From: Candidatus Enterocloster excrementipullorum | GTDB taxonomy: Bacteria; Bacillota; Clostridia; Lachnospirales; Lachnospiraceae | DNA length: 64,000 nucleotides | Direction: 5' to 3' | Assembly: GCA_019119575.1 (NCBI GenBank) | Contig: DWWT01000002.1 | Location: forward strand, 62,001-126,000 | Shown here: positions 28,451-36,834 of the stretch, piece after piece | Numbering within the stretch: position 1 is the first letter of the stretch | Layout: every line of letters starts with the position of its first letter | The notes under the pieces: generated by a model | What the model was told of the DNA's origin: nothing | The model's database searches: none | Seen by the model: the letters and a program-made list of their open reading frames with translations, nothing else | Translations under genes and position numbers: made by a program

Positions 28451-28503
28451 GGGGCAAGACGCCTTAATGTGCTTAGTATAGCATACCTTGCCCCGTTTTC
28501 CAA
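28451..28503 (-). promoter_or_regulatory. Promoter of the first ABC importer, flanked by GGGGCAAG arms
   Basis: On the minus strand TTGGAA (28498-28503), a 17-bp spacer and TATACT (28475-28480) with an upstream TG (extended -10) form a good promoter. Inverted arms GGGGCAAG (28451-28458) and CTTGCCCC (28487-28494) bracket the -10, so they may be an operator or a hairpin. The leader to the ATG is about 230 nt; I see no recognised riboswitch in it. Confidence 0.65.
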
Positions 28504-28512
28504 TACCTAATT

Positions 28513-29871
28513 TCAGCGGTCTCCCGCAAACAGCCGCCGCAAATCTTTCATCACATGGCGGTAGGCCGGGATCAGAAACAAATCCGCGCAGATCCATGCA
28601 GCCGGATTGGCGATGCACACCGCCGCATACCCAAATACGGGCACCAGGCAGAACCCCACAAAGGAGCGGGCCGCCATCTCGCACACGCCCGCGACAACAG
28701 CCAGCCGGGAATATCCCAGCCCCTGGATCATAAACCGCACCGCGTTTACAAATACCAGAGGAATATAAAAAGCGGAATTTCCCACCAGGAACAGCCGCGC
28801 GTTGTCCAAAATCTCCGTCTCTCCCCGGTCGACAAACAGAAGGGCAATCCACCGGCCGAAAAACCAGAGAACCGCCAGCGCGGCCAATGCATAGACACAG
28901 CCGATCACGCAGCCGGTCCGCAGGCCTGCGTCCACCCGGTCAAGCTTTTTCGCCCCCACATTCTGTCCGCCAAAGGTGGCCATGGTAGACCCCAAAGCGT
29001 CAAAGGGGCAGCAGAAAAATGCGGATATCTTCGTCCCCGCGGTCACAGAGGCCACTGCCAGGGATCCCAGAGCGTTGACCGAGGCCTGTACAATGATACT
29101 GCCGATGGCCGTGATGGAATACTGGAGCCCCATCGGAATCCCCATGCCGCAGAGCGTCCGCATATACGTACGGTTCGGTTTCCATTCATCCCCCTTCATT
29201 TTCAAAATGGCAAACTTCCGCTTCATATAAAGAAGGCAGAGGAGGCCCGACACGGCCTGGGAGATCACTGTAGCCCAGGCCGCTCCCTCCACTCCCATCC
29301 CGAGAACAAGGATGGAAAAGAAATCCAGTCCCACGTTGAGCACGGAGGAAAAAAACAGAAACACAAGCGGCGTGGTGCTGTCCCCCAGGGAGCGCATGGT
29401 GCAGGAGAGCATATTGTAGAGGTAGGTGGCCGGTATACCCATAAAAATCACAAAAATATAGGCATAGGCTCCTTCCAGAATGTCCGCCGGCGTCCGCATC
29501 CACAGAAGAATCTGCCGGCAGAGAAGGCAGACCGCCGCCGTCATGACCACAGAAAAAATAGCCGCCAGCCAGCCGCTGTTGGCTACAAATCCCCGGAGAG
29601 CCTTTTCATTTTTCTCCCCGAACTTCTGGGCCACCGGGATGGAAAACCCGCTGCACACTCCGGTGCAGAACCCGATGATCATAAAATTGATGGAGCTGGT
29701 GGCCCCCACGGAGGCCAGGGCCGACACCCCCAGGCATTTGCCCACAATGATGGTGTCGGCCATATTGTAAAGCTGCTGGAACAAAAGCCCAAACAGCATA
29801 GGGATAAAAAATCCCAAAATCAGCTTAAGCGGAGATCCCTCCGTCATATCTTTTGTCACAGAACGCGCCAT
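28513..29871 (-). CDS. MATE-family multidrug/Na+ antiporter
   Basis: A 452-residue protein with twelve predicted membrane spans and MATE hallmarks: the N-terminal PMLFGLLFQQLYNMADTIIVGK, ALASVGATSSINFMI, and the mirrored second half starting GMGIPMGLQYSITAIGSIIVQASVN. It exports cationic compounds in exchange for Na+ or H+. ATG at 29871 has a G-rich ribosome binding site 9 nt upstream. No local regulator is evident. Confidence 0.93.
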   Translation of the reverse strand: MARSVTKDMTEGSPLKLILGFFIPMLFGLLFQQLYNMADTIIVGKCLGVSALASVGATSSINFMIIGFCTGVCSGFSIPVAQKFGEKNEKALRGFVANSGWLAAIFSVVMTAAVCLLCRQILLWMRTPADILEGAYAYIFVIFMGIPATYLYNMLSCTMRSLGDSTTPLVFLFFSSVLNVGLDFFSILVLGMGVEGAAWATVISQAVSGLLCLLYMKRKFAILKMKGDEWKPNRTYMRTLCGMGIPMGLQYSITAIGSIIVQASVNALGSLAVASVTAGTKISAFFCCPFDALGSTMATFGGQNVGAKKLDRVDAGLRTGCVIGCVYALAALAVLWFFGRWIALLFVDRGETEILDNARLFLVGNSAFYIPLVFVNAVRFMIQGLGYSRLAVVAGVCEMAARSFVGFCLVPVFGYAAVCIANPAAWICADLFLIPAYRHVMKDLRRLFAGDR

Positions 29872-29892
29872 TCTTCTCATTCCCCCCTGGCC

Positions 29893-31353
29893 TTACTCGT
29901 AGCAGATGACCGGCATTCCCTTATAGACCAGTTCATACAGGGCAGCGGCCTTGGACGGCGGAAGATTCACACAGCCGTGGCTTCCGTTTGTCTTGTAGAT
30001 AGCCCCGCCAAACTCACCGCGCCAGTTTGCGTCGTGAAATCCGATCCCCCCGTTAAAAGGCATCCAATAATCCACAGGTGTCTCGTACTCATAGCTTCCA
30101 TCCGCCTGCTTGGCTCCCCGGAGCACCCTGTCTTTCTGCTTGTAGGTCAAGCTGTAAATGCCCGCCGGCGTATCATAGTTCTTCGCCAGATTTCCTGTAA
30201 CGCAGGGCGCATCCCACACCACTGCCCCGTCCTTGATCATATACACGTGCTGGCCCGTCAGATCCACCTCCGCATAGGTGGTTCCCCAGTCCGTCCCGCG
30301 CGCTGCGGCCGCGGAGGAATAGACCGGTTCCCGCTCCAGCGTATTTCCATTCCACGCAGCAGCCGTCTCCGCCTGAGCTGCATCTCCCGCAGCGGACTGG
30401 ATGAGCTGCGTCAGGGCCGCCATCTCGCCGGCCACATCAATTTTCCAGCCGTAAGGGCCTGTCAGCTGCTTCTGGGCCCCGGAAACGGTGGTAAATGTCC
30501 GAGCCGTCCCCGCCGTATCGTATCTGGCCGCAAGATCCGTCACATATGCCGTCAGCTTTGTCTGATCCAGGGAAACCACGCCCCCCTGGGAACCGGTAAT
30601 CCAGGAGGCCATCGTTTCGCCGGACAGGCTCTCCCGGTTCTCGCCGAACACATACTGAATCTCCCGCTCCCTGAGCTGATTCATCGCATCGCAGAGGGCC
30701 GTCAGCTCCGGGCTCGTCTCCCACACGCTCACCGTATAGTAGCAGCCGGCTGCTTCCAGGTCTACGGAAGTCTCCCCGTTCTGCACTGCCTGCGTGATGA
30801 GCGCCGCAGTCTTTTCCACATCCACATTGTTTCCCTGAACGGCCGGTATGACTGTAAATGGCTCACCCGCAGCGTAAGCCGAGATGCGGGCATCTGATGT
30901 CACGATAATGTCCTCCCCGCTGATACTGGGAAGCGCCTGAATAGCTGCCGTAAGCTTTTCCTGACTGAAGGTTCCCGTCATGGCCAGCGTATGGGTGTTG
31001 TCCACCGAGGGGCCGGAATTCCGTCCGGAAGCATTCTGCGCGTCCAAAATTGCGGAAAGCTCTTCGGGCACCGTCACCTTATAGTCGATATCCGTCCCTT
31101 TGATCTGATCCTGTCCCCCTCCTCTTTTTTTGATGGAGAGCGTGTATTCTCCGGCGTAAAAACCCTCGATCCGCTCCTTTGCCGCATCCACATCAAGGCC
31201 TCCGATGCCGATGCCGTTTACGCGGGTTCCGGTGACAAACGTATCCGTCCCTTCCTCGGCAAAGGAAACCATTCCCATGGCAAGGACAAAAAACACAGCC
31301 GTCCCAAGAGCTGCCGCCGCCTTCCTTCCTGCATTTCTTCTATAAAATCCCAT
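29893..31353 (-). CDS. L,D-transpeptidase with N-terminal PG-binding-like domains
   Basis: A 486-residue secreted or membrane-anchored wall enzyme. An N-terminal signal or anchor (AAAALGTAVFFVLAMGMVSFA) is followed by a VanW/PG-binding-4-like repeat region (residues about 50-330: RVNGIGIGGLDVDAAKERIEG and related repeats), and then a YkuD domain with nucleophile Cys in HGCVNLPPSKAAALYEL near residue 465. It makes 3-3 crosslinks in peptidoglycan. ATG at 31353 has AAAGGAA about 10 nt upstream. It has its own consensus promoter. Confidence 0.94.
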   Translation of the reverse strand: MGFYRRNAGRKAAAALGTAVFFVLAMGMVSFAEEGTDTFVTGTRVNGIGIGGLDVDAAKERIEGFYAGEYTLSIKKRGGGQDQIKGTDIDYKVTVPEELSAILDAQNASGRNSGPSVDNTHTLAMTGTFSQEKLTAAIQALPSISGEDIIVTSDARISAYAAGEPFTVIPAVQGNNVDVEKTAALITQAVQNGETSVDLEAAGCYYTVSVWETSPELTALCDAMNQLREREIQYVFGENRESLSGETMASWITGSQGGVVSLDQTKLTAYVTDLAARYDTAGTARTFTTVSGAQKQLTGPYGWKIDVAGEMAALTQLIQSAAGDAAQAETAAAWNGNTLEREPVYSSAAAARGTDWGTTYAEVDLTGQHVYMIKDGAVVWDAPCVTGNLAKNYDTPAGIYSLTYKQKDRVLRGAKQADGSYEYETPVDYWMPFNGGIGFHDANWRGEFGGAIYKTNGSHGCVNLPPSKAAALYELVYKGMPVICYE

Positions 31354-31399
31354 AGGTTGCAATTCCTTTCTTTCTTAGAAATGTTTTCAGTATTTACCA

Positions 31400-31428
31400 A
31401 GAATACCAGTTCAGCCCTTGTTTTTCAA
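31400..31428 (-). promoter_or_regulatory. L,D-transpeptidase promoter
   Basis: On the minus strand TTGAAA (31423-31428) and TATTCT (31400-31405) are separated by 17 bp, 46 nt upstream of the start codon. Confidence 0.72.
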
Positions 31429-31534
31429 TACCCCTCATAAAAATGTAAGATTTATTTTCCGCGGACACTTTTCCGGACGGACGCGCCCGGGTATCCTTTC
31501 GGCATGCGCCTCCCGGAGGGGGCTATCTCTCGCA

Positions 31535-31600
31535 TAAAAAAGGAACCGGATCCTTTGGCGGGCGTATGCTGCCATATCCCCAAAGATCCGATTCCTTTGT
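31535..31600 (-). terminator. Terminator after the cyclophilin/thiD/sirtuin operon
   Basis: AAAGGAACCGGATC-CTTTGG and CCAAAG-ATCCGATTCCTTT arms form a long hairpin with an A/T-run on both sides, between the cyclophilin stop and the L,D-transpeptidase promoter. Confidence 0.8.
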
Positions 31601-31633
31601 GCCTGAAGCGGTTGCGAAATCGCTTTCTATAAT

Positions 31634-32344
31634 CTAATCCACTACCGCAATGCTCTCGATCACCGGCTGATTCTCAGCCGCCACCGTACCGTTGTTGTCT
31701 TCCACCGGGGTAGCCTCGCAGATGGCGTCCACCACCTCCATGCCCTCGGTCACATATCCAAAACAGGCATACTGCCCGTCCAGGTACTGACTGTCCTCAT
31801 GGACAATGAAAAACTGGGAGCTTGCGCTGTCCGGCCTCTGGGAACGCGCCATGGAGATCGCTCCCCTGGTGTGGGACAAGTTGTTTTCCACACCGTTTCC
31901 GGAAAATTCTCCCTTTATCTCCCGGTCTGATCCGCCCATCCCCGTGCCCAGGGGATCGCCGCCCTGGATCATAAATCCGCTGATAATCCTGTGAAAGGTC
32001 AGGCCGTCATAAAATCCGCTCCCAGCCAGATCAAGGAAGTTTGCCACTGTGATGGGCGCCGCGTCCCCGTCGAGCTCCACCGATATGGTGCCGTAGTCCT
32101 TTACCGTGATCACCACATGATGCTTTCCCGCTGCAGCCGCCAGATCAAGCTCTGAGGCGGCTCCATCCGACGTCTCTGCGCTTCCCTTTGCCTGACTGCC
32201 TTCCGGCGCCTCTGCGCTGCTCTCTGTCTCCCGGACCGTCTCTGTCGCTGCCTGTGTACTGCTCTCTCCCGCGCTCTGCTGGCAGCCGGCCAGCACAGAT
32301 ACTGCAAGAACTGCCGCTGCAACTAGTTTCATATACCGTCTCAT
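31634..32344 (-). CDS. Peptidyl-prolyl cis-trans isomerase (cyclophilin) lipoprotein
   Basis: A 236-residue protein with an N-terminal lipobox (SVLAGC, Cys near 20), a Ser/Glu-rich linker to about residue 75, and a cyclophilin domain (FHRIISGFMIQGGDPLGTGMGG, ISMARSQRPDSASSQFFI, ACFGYVTEGMEVVDAI). The catalytic Arg and Phe residues of FHRIISGFMIQGGD are present. It probably helps fold exported proteins at the outer face. The start overlaps the thiD stop by 4 bp, so it is in the thiD operon. Confidence 0.93.
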   Translation of the reverse strand: MRRYMKLVAAAVLAVSVLAGCQQSAGESSTQAATETVRETESSAEAPEGSQAKGSAETSDGAASELDLAAAAGKHHVVITVKDYGTISVELDGDAAPITVANFLDLAGSGFYDGLTFHRIISGFMIQGGDPLGTGMGGSDREIKGEFSGNGVENNLSHTRGAISMARSQRPDSASSQFFIVHEDSQYLDGQYACFGYVTEGMEVVDAICEATPVEDNNGTVAAENQPVIESIAVVD

Positions 32345-33138
32345 TCTTTGTACTCTCCTTTTACCGCAAATGCATGATTCATAGGCCCGCTTCCCTTCCC
32401 CAGATCAAGCATGGCCTCCAGGGCTCCCGACAGGTAGGCCTTCGCCTGCCGGACCGCCTCCTCCAGCGCAAGTCCCTTGGCCAGATTGGAGGCAATGGCG
32501 CTGGAAAGGGTACAGCCTGTCCCATGGGTGTTGGGATTGGCAATCCGCTTTCCGTAAAACCACTGGCATTTCCCCTCCCTGTAGAGAAGGTCGTTTGCAT
32601 CATTGAGCTGATGTCCGCCCTTGCAGAGAACCGCGCAGCCGTATGTGTCCCCGATGTATCTGGCAGCCCGCTCCATATCCTCCGGAGTGGAGATGTCCAT
32701 CCCGGAGAGTATCTGGGCCTCGGGTATGTTGGGCGTGAGCACCGAAGCCATGGGCAGAAGCCGCTCCTTCAGCACACCGACGGCCTCCTCATCAATCAGC
32801 TGCGCCCCGCTGGTAGCCGCCATAACCGGATCAACCACAATATTTCCCGCATGGTAAAAGGAAAGCTTGTCCGCAATCACTCGGATCAATTTCCCGGAGG
32901 AGACCATGCCGATCTTCACCGCATCGGGAAAAATATCCGTAAAAATGTCGTCCAGCTGTTCCCCCAAAAATTCCGGGGTTACCTCCATAATCCCCGTGAC
33001 CCCCGTGGTATTCTGGGCCGTCAGGGCCGTGATGGCGCTCATGGCGTACACGCCGTGCACCGTCATTGTCTTTATGTCCGCCTGGATTCCGGCGCCTCCG
33101 CTGGAATCACTGCCGGCGATCGTCAACGCTGTCTTCAT
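32341..33138 (-). CDS. thiD: Hydroxymethylpyrimidine/phosphomethylpyrimidine kinase
   Basis: A 265-residue ribokinase-fold enzyme that phosphorylates HMP and HMP-P in thiamine synthesis, or pyridoxal-type substrates in some relatives. Motifs are LTIAGSDSSGGAGIQADIKT at the N-terminus, VVDPVMAATSG near residue 100, and the anion hole HGTGCTLSSAIASNLAKG near residue 205. It sits between the sirtuin and the cyclophilin with 4-bp overlaps on both sides. No other thi genes are nearby, so a salvage or pyridoxal role is possible. Confidence 0.93.
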   Translation of the reverse strand: MKTALTIAGSDSSGGAGIQADIKTMTVHGVYAMSAITALTAQNTTGVTGIMEVTPEFLGEQLDDIFTDIFPDAVKIGMVSSGKLIRVIADKLSFYHAGNIVVDPVMAATSGAQLIDEEAVGVLKERLLPMASVLTPNIPEAQILSGMDISTPEDMERAARYIGDTYGCAVLCKGGHQLNDANDLLYREGKCQWFYGKRIANPNTHGTGCTLSSAIASNLAKGLALEEAVRQAKAYLSGALEAMLDLGKGSGPMNHAFAVKGEYKE

Positions 33139-33893
33139 TGTCCGTCCTCTCCTGTCTCTTTCTCATAGTGCAGCAGGGGAAGTACATTCATGGGATAGTC
33201 CATGATGAGCAGATCCGCTCCCCTGTCTGTGTAGTGCTCTTTCTTATGGATCACCACCAGATATCTCCCGGAAAAATACTTCACATACTGTTCAAATACC
33301 TCTGAGGCCAGAGTGGTCCCCAAAAGCAGAAGCACGTCCGCACGGCCGATTTCCTGGGTAGTGCGGGTCATGTTCTGGCTGTCCACCATCTCACCGGTCA
33401 GCGATACCTGGGGACGAACCGGCACATTGCAGGTCTCACAGAGCGGAACCCGTTTTGCGTCCAGAATATAGGATATCGGATACATCCTTCCGCACCGCGG
33501 ACACTGGTTCCTGTAAATACTCCCGTGCAGATTAATCACGTTCCTGCAGCCGCCCCGTTCCATCTGCTCGTACACATTGGTGTCAATAATGCACTGAAGC
33601 CGCCCGGCCCGCTCCATATCCGCCAAGGCCCCCGCAGTGGCTGTCTCCCTGGGAATATTGCGCAGTATTTCATTTTTGTAAAAGTCAAAAAACTTTTCCG
33701 GGCGGGTGTTGTAGAACACGCTGGTGTACATCTCCTCCACACCCCATCCGTATTTCTCCTCGATGCTGTATGCACGCTCCTGCTTCTTGAGGCCCTCTAA
33801 TCCTCCTTCCTCCAGCATGCCGGAACCGCATAGGGCTACCGTGTACCTGCTCTCATCCAGCATCTGCCGCAGCTGGGCGATCTTATCCAACAT
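33135..33893 (-). CDS. Divergent SIR2 (sirtuin) family protein
   Basis: A 252-residue protein. Two CxxC pairs (CPRCGRMY near 132 and CETCNVP near 151) form the sirtuin zinc site, and NLHGSIY holds the catalytic-position His. LLLLGTTLASEVFEQ resembles the GTSL motif. The N-terminal NAD loop reads CGSGMLEEGG instead of GAGISxxSG, and the TQN motif reads DTN. It may act as a deacylase, ADP-ribosyltransferase or NAD sensor; the altered NAD loop makes plain deacetylase activity uncertain. ATG at 33893 has AGGAGG upstream and its stop overlaps thiD. Confidence 0.82.
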   Translation of the reverse strand: MLDKIAQLRQMLDESRYTVALCGSGMLEEGGLEGLKKQERAYSIEEKYGWGVEEMYTSVFYNTRPEKFFDFYKNEILRNIPRETATAGALADMERAGRLQCIIDTNVYEQMERGGCRNVINLHGSIYRNQCPRCGRMYPISYILDAKRVPLCETCNVPVRPQVSLTGEMVDSQNMTRTTQEIGRADVLLLLGTTLASEVFEQYVKYFSGRYLVVIHKKEHYTDRGADLLIMDYPMNVLPLLHYEKETGEDGQ

Positions 33894-33974
33894 GGTGCAT
33901 GCCTCCTCTCGCACTTTTCTTTATTATACAATTTTATGAGGAGAAACTCCACCTAATTCTCAATTTTTTCCATA

Positions 33975-34018
33975 TCTTCCATATACAAAGGGGCATAGGA
34001 TTCTCTTGTGCGCGGAGA
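33975..34018 (+). repeat. Upstream imperfect copy of a 43-nt hairpin element
   Basis: This shares ATACAAAGGGGCA and TGTGCGCGGAG blocks with the element at 34102-34144, in the same order and spacing, but with a weaker stem. A T-rich stretch follows it. It lies between the divergent sirtuin and BMP genes. Confidence 0.6.
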
Positions 34019-34062
34019 ATTTCTATAATTTTTATATTTTTTGGCTTATCTGCAAAAAACTA

Positions 34063-34144
34063 TGCTATAATGAAATACAATCTGATTTTAAACACACTCT
34101 GCCCTCCGTGTACAAAGGGGCACACGCCTCCTGTACGCGGAGGG
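34063..34144 (+). promoter_or_regulatory. Extended -10 promoter and leader hairpin of the ParB/BMP gene
   Basis: TGCTATAAT (34063-34071) is an extended -10; the -35 is weak. About 30 nt downstream, a 13-bp stem with one G-U pair, CCCTCCGTGTACA (34102-34114) and TGTACGCGGAGGG (34132-34144), encloses a 17-nt loop beginning AAGGGGCA. It is followed by AAAAGGAGG of the next gene. There is no U-run, so it is not a plain terminator. I do not recognise it as a known riboswitch class. Confidence 0.62.
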
Positions 34145-34174
34145 TAGCATCAGAAATAAAAGGAGGTTTTACAC

Positions 34175-36124
34175 GTGGCACTTATTGATTACGCAGCGGC
34201 GCAGAAACTGGGACGGAGGCGGTATCAGGATGCCCTTGTGCGCGGAAAATATCCCTATCTTCCTGTTCTGGACAATATCTTATCCTACACAGAGATCGCC
34301 TCTACTGTCAGCCTGGGAACCATGGACATTCCGCTGTCCCGGCTGGTAGGCACAAAGGCGGAAGATCGGACCAATGCCTTTGCCAACAACTTTATGCCTC
34401 TTCTCCCTGAGAAATCCGAGTTCGCCGCAAAGTGGTCCATGCTCTACGACTACCAGGTGGACGAGGGCATACGTGATCCGATTGTGGCCTTTGAATACAT
34501 GAACCAGTTCTATGTTCAGGAGGGCAACAAGCGGGTAAGCGTCATGAAATACCTGGGGGCTTACAGCATCCCGGGTACCGTCACCCGCCTGATCCCCAAG
34601 CGCACGGAAGAAAAGGAAAATAAAATCTATTTTGAATTTCTGGACTTTTACCAGGTATCCGGCAACTGCGAGGTATGGTTCAGCCGGGAAGGAAGCTACC
34701 GCCGTCTTTTAAAGCTTATGGGGAAAGCGCCGGGAGATGTTTGGGATGAGGAGGAACGCCTCTTCTTCAAATCCGCTTTTGGCCGGTTTTCCAAGGCCTT
34801 CCAGATGGCCCACGGCGAAAAGCTGGAGATGACGGTCTCCGATGCATTTCTGGTGTATGTGGAAATATATGGGTATGACCAGGCCCGGGGACAGACCGAG
34901 CGTGAGATGTACGCGGCTCTCCAGAAAATGTGGGCGGAAATCCGGCTTGCGGAGCGGGGGCGGCAGGTGGAGCTGGTTCAGGATCCGGAAAAGGCAAAAG
35001 AGCTTCTGCGTCCCTCCATTCTCAACTGGTTTATTCCTGCGGGAATGCTGGAGCCCGATACCTTAAAAGCCGCATTCATCTATACCAAGACCGCAGAGAC
35101 ATCCAGCTGGACCTACGCCCACGAGCTGGGCCGGATGCACATCGAACAGATCCTGGGTGAAAAGGTGAAGACCATGGCCTTTGACCATGCCGACACAGAG
35201 GAACAGACAGCCCAGGCCATTGAAAGCGCCATCAAAGAAGGGTGCGGCGTTATCTTTACCACGGCCCGGCAGATGGTGAATCAGAGCGTACGCTCCGCTA
35301 TTCTGCATCCGGATGTAAAAATTTATAACTGCTCCATCAAAATGTCCTATTCCTCCATCTGTACCTATTACGCGCGCATGTTCGAGTCCAAATTTCTCAT
35401 GGGAGCAATTGCGGCCGCCATGTCCAGGGCAGATCGCCTGGGATATATTGCGGATTATCCCATCTATGGGACCATGGCCAACATCAACGCCTTCGCCATG
35501 GGCGCCAGGATGATAAACCCCTATGTGAAGGTTCACCTGGAATGGTCCCGCACAAAGGAAGACCATGCGGCCGAACGCCTTGAGCAGCAGGGAATCCGCT
35601 ATATTTCCGGAGATGACATGATCACGCCGGAACGCGCGTCCCGCCGCTATGGCCTCTACACGGTCAGGCCGGACGGATCCGTAGAAAACCTGGCCACTCC
35701 TATCTGGCACTGGGGAAAATTCTATGAACAGATTCTGCGCATTCTCCTGGGCGCGGCCGGAGATACCAATTCCGCCAAGGGCAAGAAGGCCGTCAATTAC
35801 TGGTGGGGCATGTCCTCCGACGTGATCGACGTGATCTGCTCGGAAAACATGCCCCATGGAATCCACCGGCTTGTGGATCTTTTGAAGAATTCCATCCGCA
35901 GCGGAAGCTTCCGTCCATTTGACGGTTTGATCTATTCCCAGAGCCGGAAAATTCAGTGCCGGGAAGGAGAGAGCCTGAAGCCCGATGCCATCATTACCAT
36001 GGACTGGCTCGCGGAAAACATTGTGGGAAGCGTGCCGGAATTCGGGGAATTGACAGAAGAGGCCCAGAAGCTGGTTCAGCTCCAGGACATTGACATTGAT
36101 GAGACTACAGCAACGGAGAATTAA
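34175..36124 (+). CDS. Cytoplasmic ParB-like/BMP fusion protein
   Basis: A 649-residue protein with no signal peptide or lipobox. Residues about 50-141 resemble a ParB/Srx-like domain: MDIPLSRLVGTKAEDR, then DPIVAFEYMNQFYVQEGNKRVSV, with the GNKR position matching the ParB GxRR loop, then LGAYSIPGTVTRL. Residues about 145-285 are helical and unassigned. From about 297 to 625 it reads as a BMP-type periplasmic-binding fold (KAAFIYTKTAETSSWTYAHELGR, GVIFTTARQMVNQSV, MGAIAAAMSRADRLGYIADYP), related to nucleoside-binding PnrA/Med proteins. It may sense a nucleoside in the cytoplasm. The stop is followed 3 nt later by a phosphoesterase gene. Function unknown. Confidence 0.8.
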   Translation: MALIDYAAAQKLGRRRYQDALVRGKYPYLPVLDNILSYTEIASTVSLGTMDIPLSRLVGTKAEDRTNAFANNFMPLLPEKSEFAAKWSMLYDYQVDEGIRDPIVAFEYMNQFYVQEGNKRVSVMKYLGAYSIPGTVTRLIPKRTEEKENKIYFEFLDFYQVSGNCEVWFSREGSYRRLLKLMGKAPGDVWDEEERLFFKSAFGRFSKAFQMAHGEKLEMTVSDAFLVYVEIYGYDQARGQTEREMYAALQKMWAEIRLAERGRQVELVQDPEKAKELLRPSILNWFIPAGMLEPDTLKAAFIYTKTAETSSWTYAHELGRMHIEQILGEKVKTMAFDHADTEEQTAQAIESAIKEGCGVIFTTARQMVNQSVRSAILHPDVKIYNCSIKMSYSSICTYYARMFESKFLMGAIAAAMSRADRLGYIADYPIYGTMANINAFAMGARMINPYVKVHLEWSRTKEDHAAERLEQQGIRYISGDDMITPERASRRYGLYTVRPDGSVENLATPIWHWGKFYEQILRILLGAAGDTNSAKGKKAVNYWWGMSSDVIDVICSENMPHGIHRLVDLLKNSIRSGSFRPFDGLIYSQSRKIQCREGESLKPDAIITMDWLAENIVGSVPEFGELTEEAQKLVQLQDIDIDETTATEN

Positions 36125-36127
36125 CAG

Positions 36128-36730
36128 ATGAATATAATGGTATTGGCCGACCACGAATCAAAAATACTTTATGATTATTACGATCCCCAGAGAATGAAGG
36201 ATATCGATCTGATTATCTCCTGCGGCGATCTGGAACCGGAATATTTGAGCTTTTTCGCCACCCTCTGCCCGGTGCCGGTGCTCTACGTCCGCGGCAACCA
36301 CGACAGCAAATACCGGCACCGTCCTCCCGAGGGCTGCATCTGCATTGAGGACAATATTTTTGTCTATAAGGGGATCCGCATCATGGGGCTGGGCGGATCC
36401 ATGCAGTACATACCGGATGCGGAAAATCAGTACACAGAGCGTCAGATGCGGGGCCGGATTCGGAAAATGTTCTGGAAAATATGGAAAAACAAAGGGTTTG
36501 ACATCCTGGTAGCCCACGCCCCGGCCTATCACGTGAACGATATGGAGGACCTGCCCCATCAGGGTTTTAAAGCTTTCCGGGATCTTATGGACAAATACAG
36601 CCCCAAGTATTTCCTTCACGGCCACGTTCACGCCAATTACGGCGGGAATTTTAAGCGCAGGGACACCTACGGAAATACAACCGTTATCAATGCCTATGAT
36701 TTTTATGTAATCGAATACCCTGAAAGCTGA
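36128..36730 (+). CDS. Metallophosphoesterase (calcineurin-like)
   Basis: A 200-residue single-domain phosphoesterase with ISCGDLEPEYL near residue 31, the VRGNHDSKYRH metal motif near 55, ILVAHAPAYHVND near 128 and HGHVHANYG near 161. The first metal motif, normally DxH, reads ADHESK at residues 7-12, so a Glu replaces the His. It starts 3 nt after the ParB/BMP gene stop, so the pair is one transcription unit. The substrate, perhaps a cyclic nucleotide or phosphorylated nucleoside, is unknown. Confidence 0.87.
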   Translation: MNIMVLADHESKILYDYYDPQRMKDIDLIISCGDLEPEYLSFFATLCPVPVLYVRGNHDSKYRHRPPEGCICIEDNIFVYKGIRIMGLGGSMQYIPDAENQYTERQMRGRIRKMFWKIWKNKGFDILVAHAPAYHVNDMEDLPHQGFKAFRDLMDKYSPKYFLHGHVHANYGGNFKRRDTYGNTTVINAYDFYVIEYPES

Positions 36731-36756
36731 CCGGCTGATCCGCCGGTCAGACGCAG

Positions 36757-36794
36757 ACGGGGCGCCGCAGCCGCGATCCGGCTGGGCGCCCCGT
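36757..36794 (+). terminator. Terminator-like hairpin after the phosphoesterase gene
   Basis: A perfect 10-bp inverted repeat, ACGGGGCGCC (36757-36766) and GGCGCCCCGT (36785-36794), is followed by CACTTTGCC. A weaker GACCGGC/CGCCGGTC hairpin precedes it. It lacks a long T-run. Confidence 0.65.
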
Positions 36795-36834
36795 CACTTT
36801 GCCCTCCCATCCACAGGGCGGACATTTAGGACTG

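Noticed and set aside
28242-28512. Riboswitch or T-box before the first amino-acid ABC importer
   Set aside because: The leader is long, but no T-box TGGNACCGCG-type sequence, S-box, L-box or glycine motif could be found.
28555-30897. A 780-codon open frame on the plus strand
   Set aside because: It is antisense to the MATE and L,D-transpeptidase genes, which have clear family motifs. The antisense translation is His/Arg/Gly/Gln-rich and unlike any protein, an effect of GC-rich codon positions.
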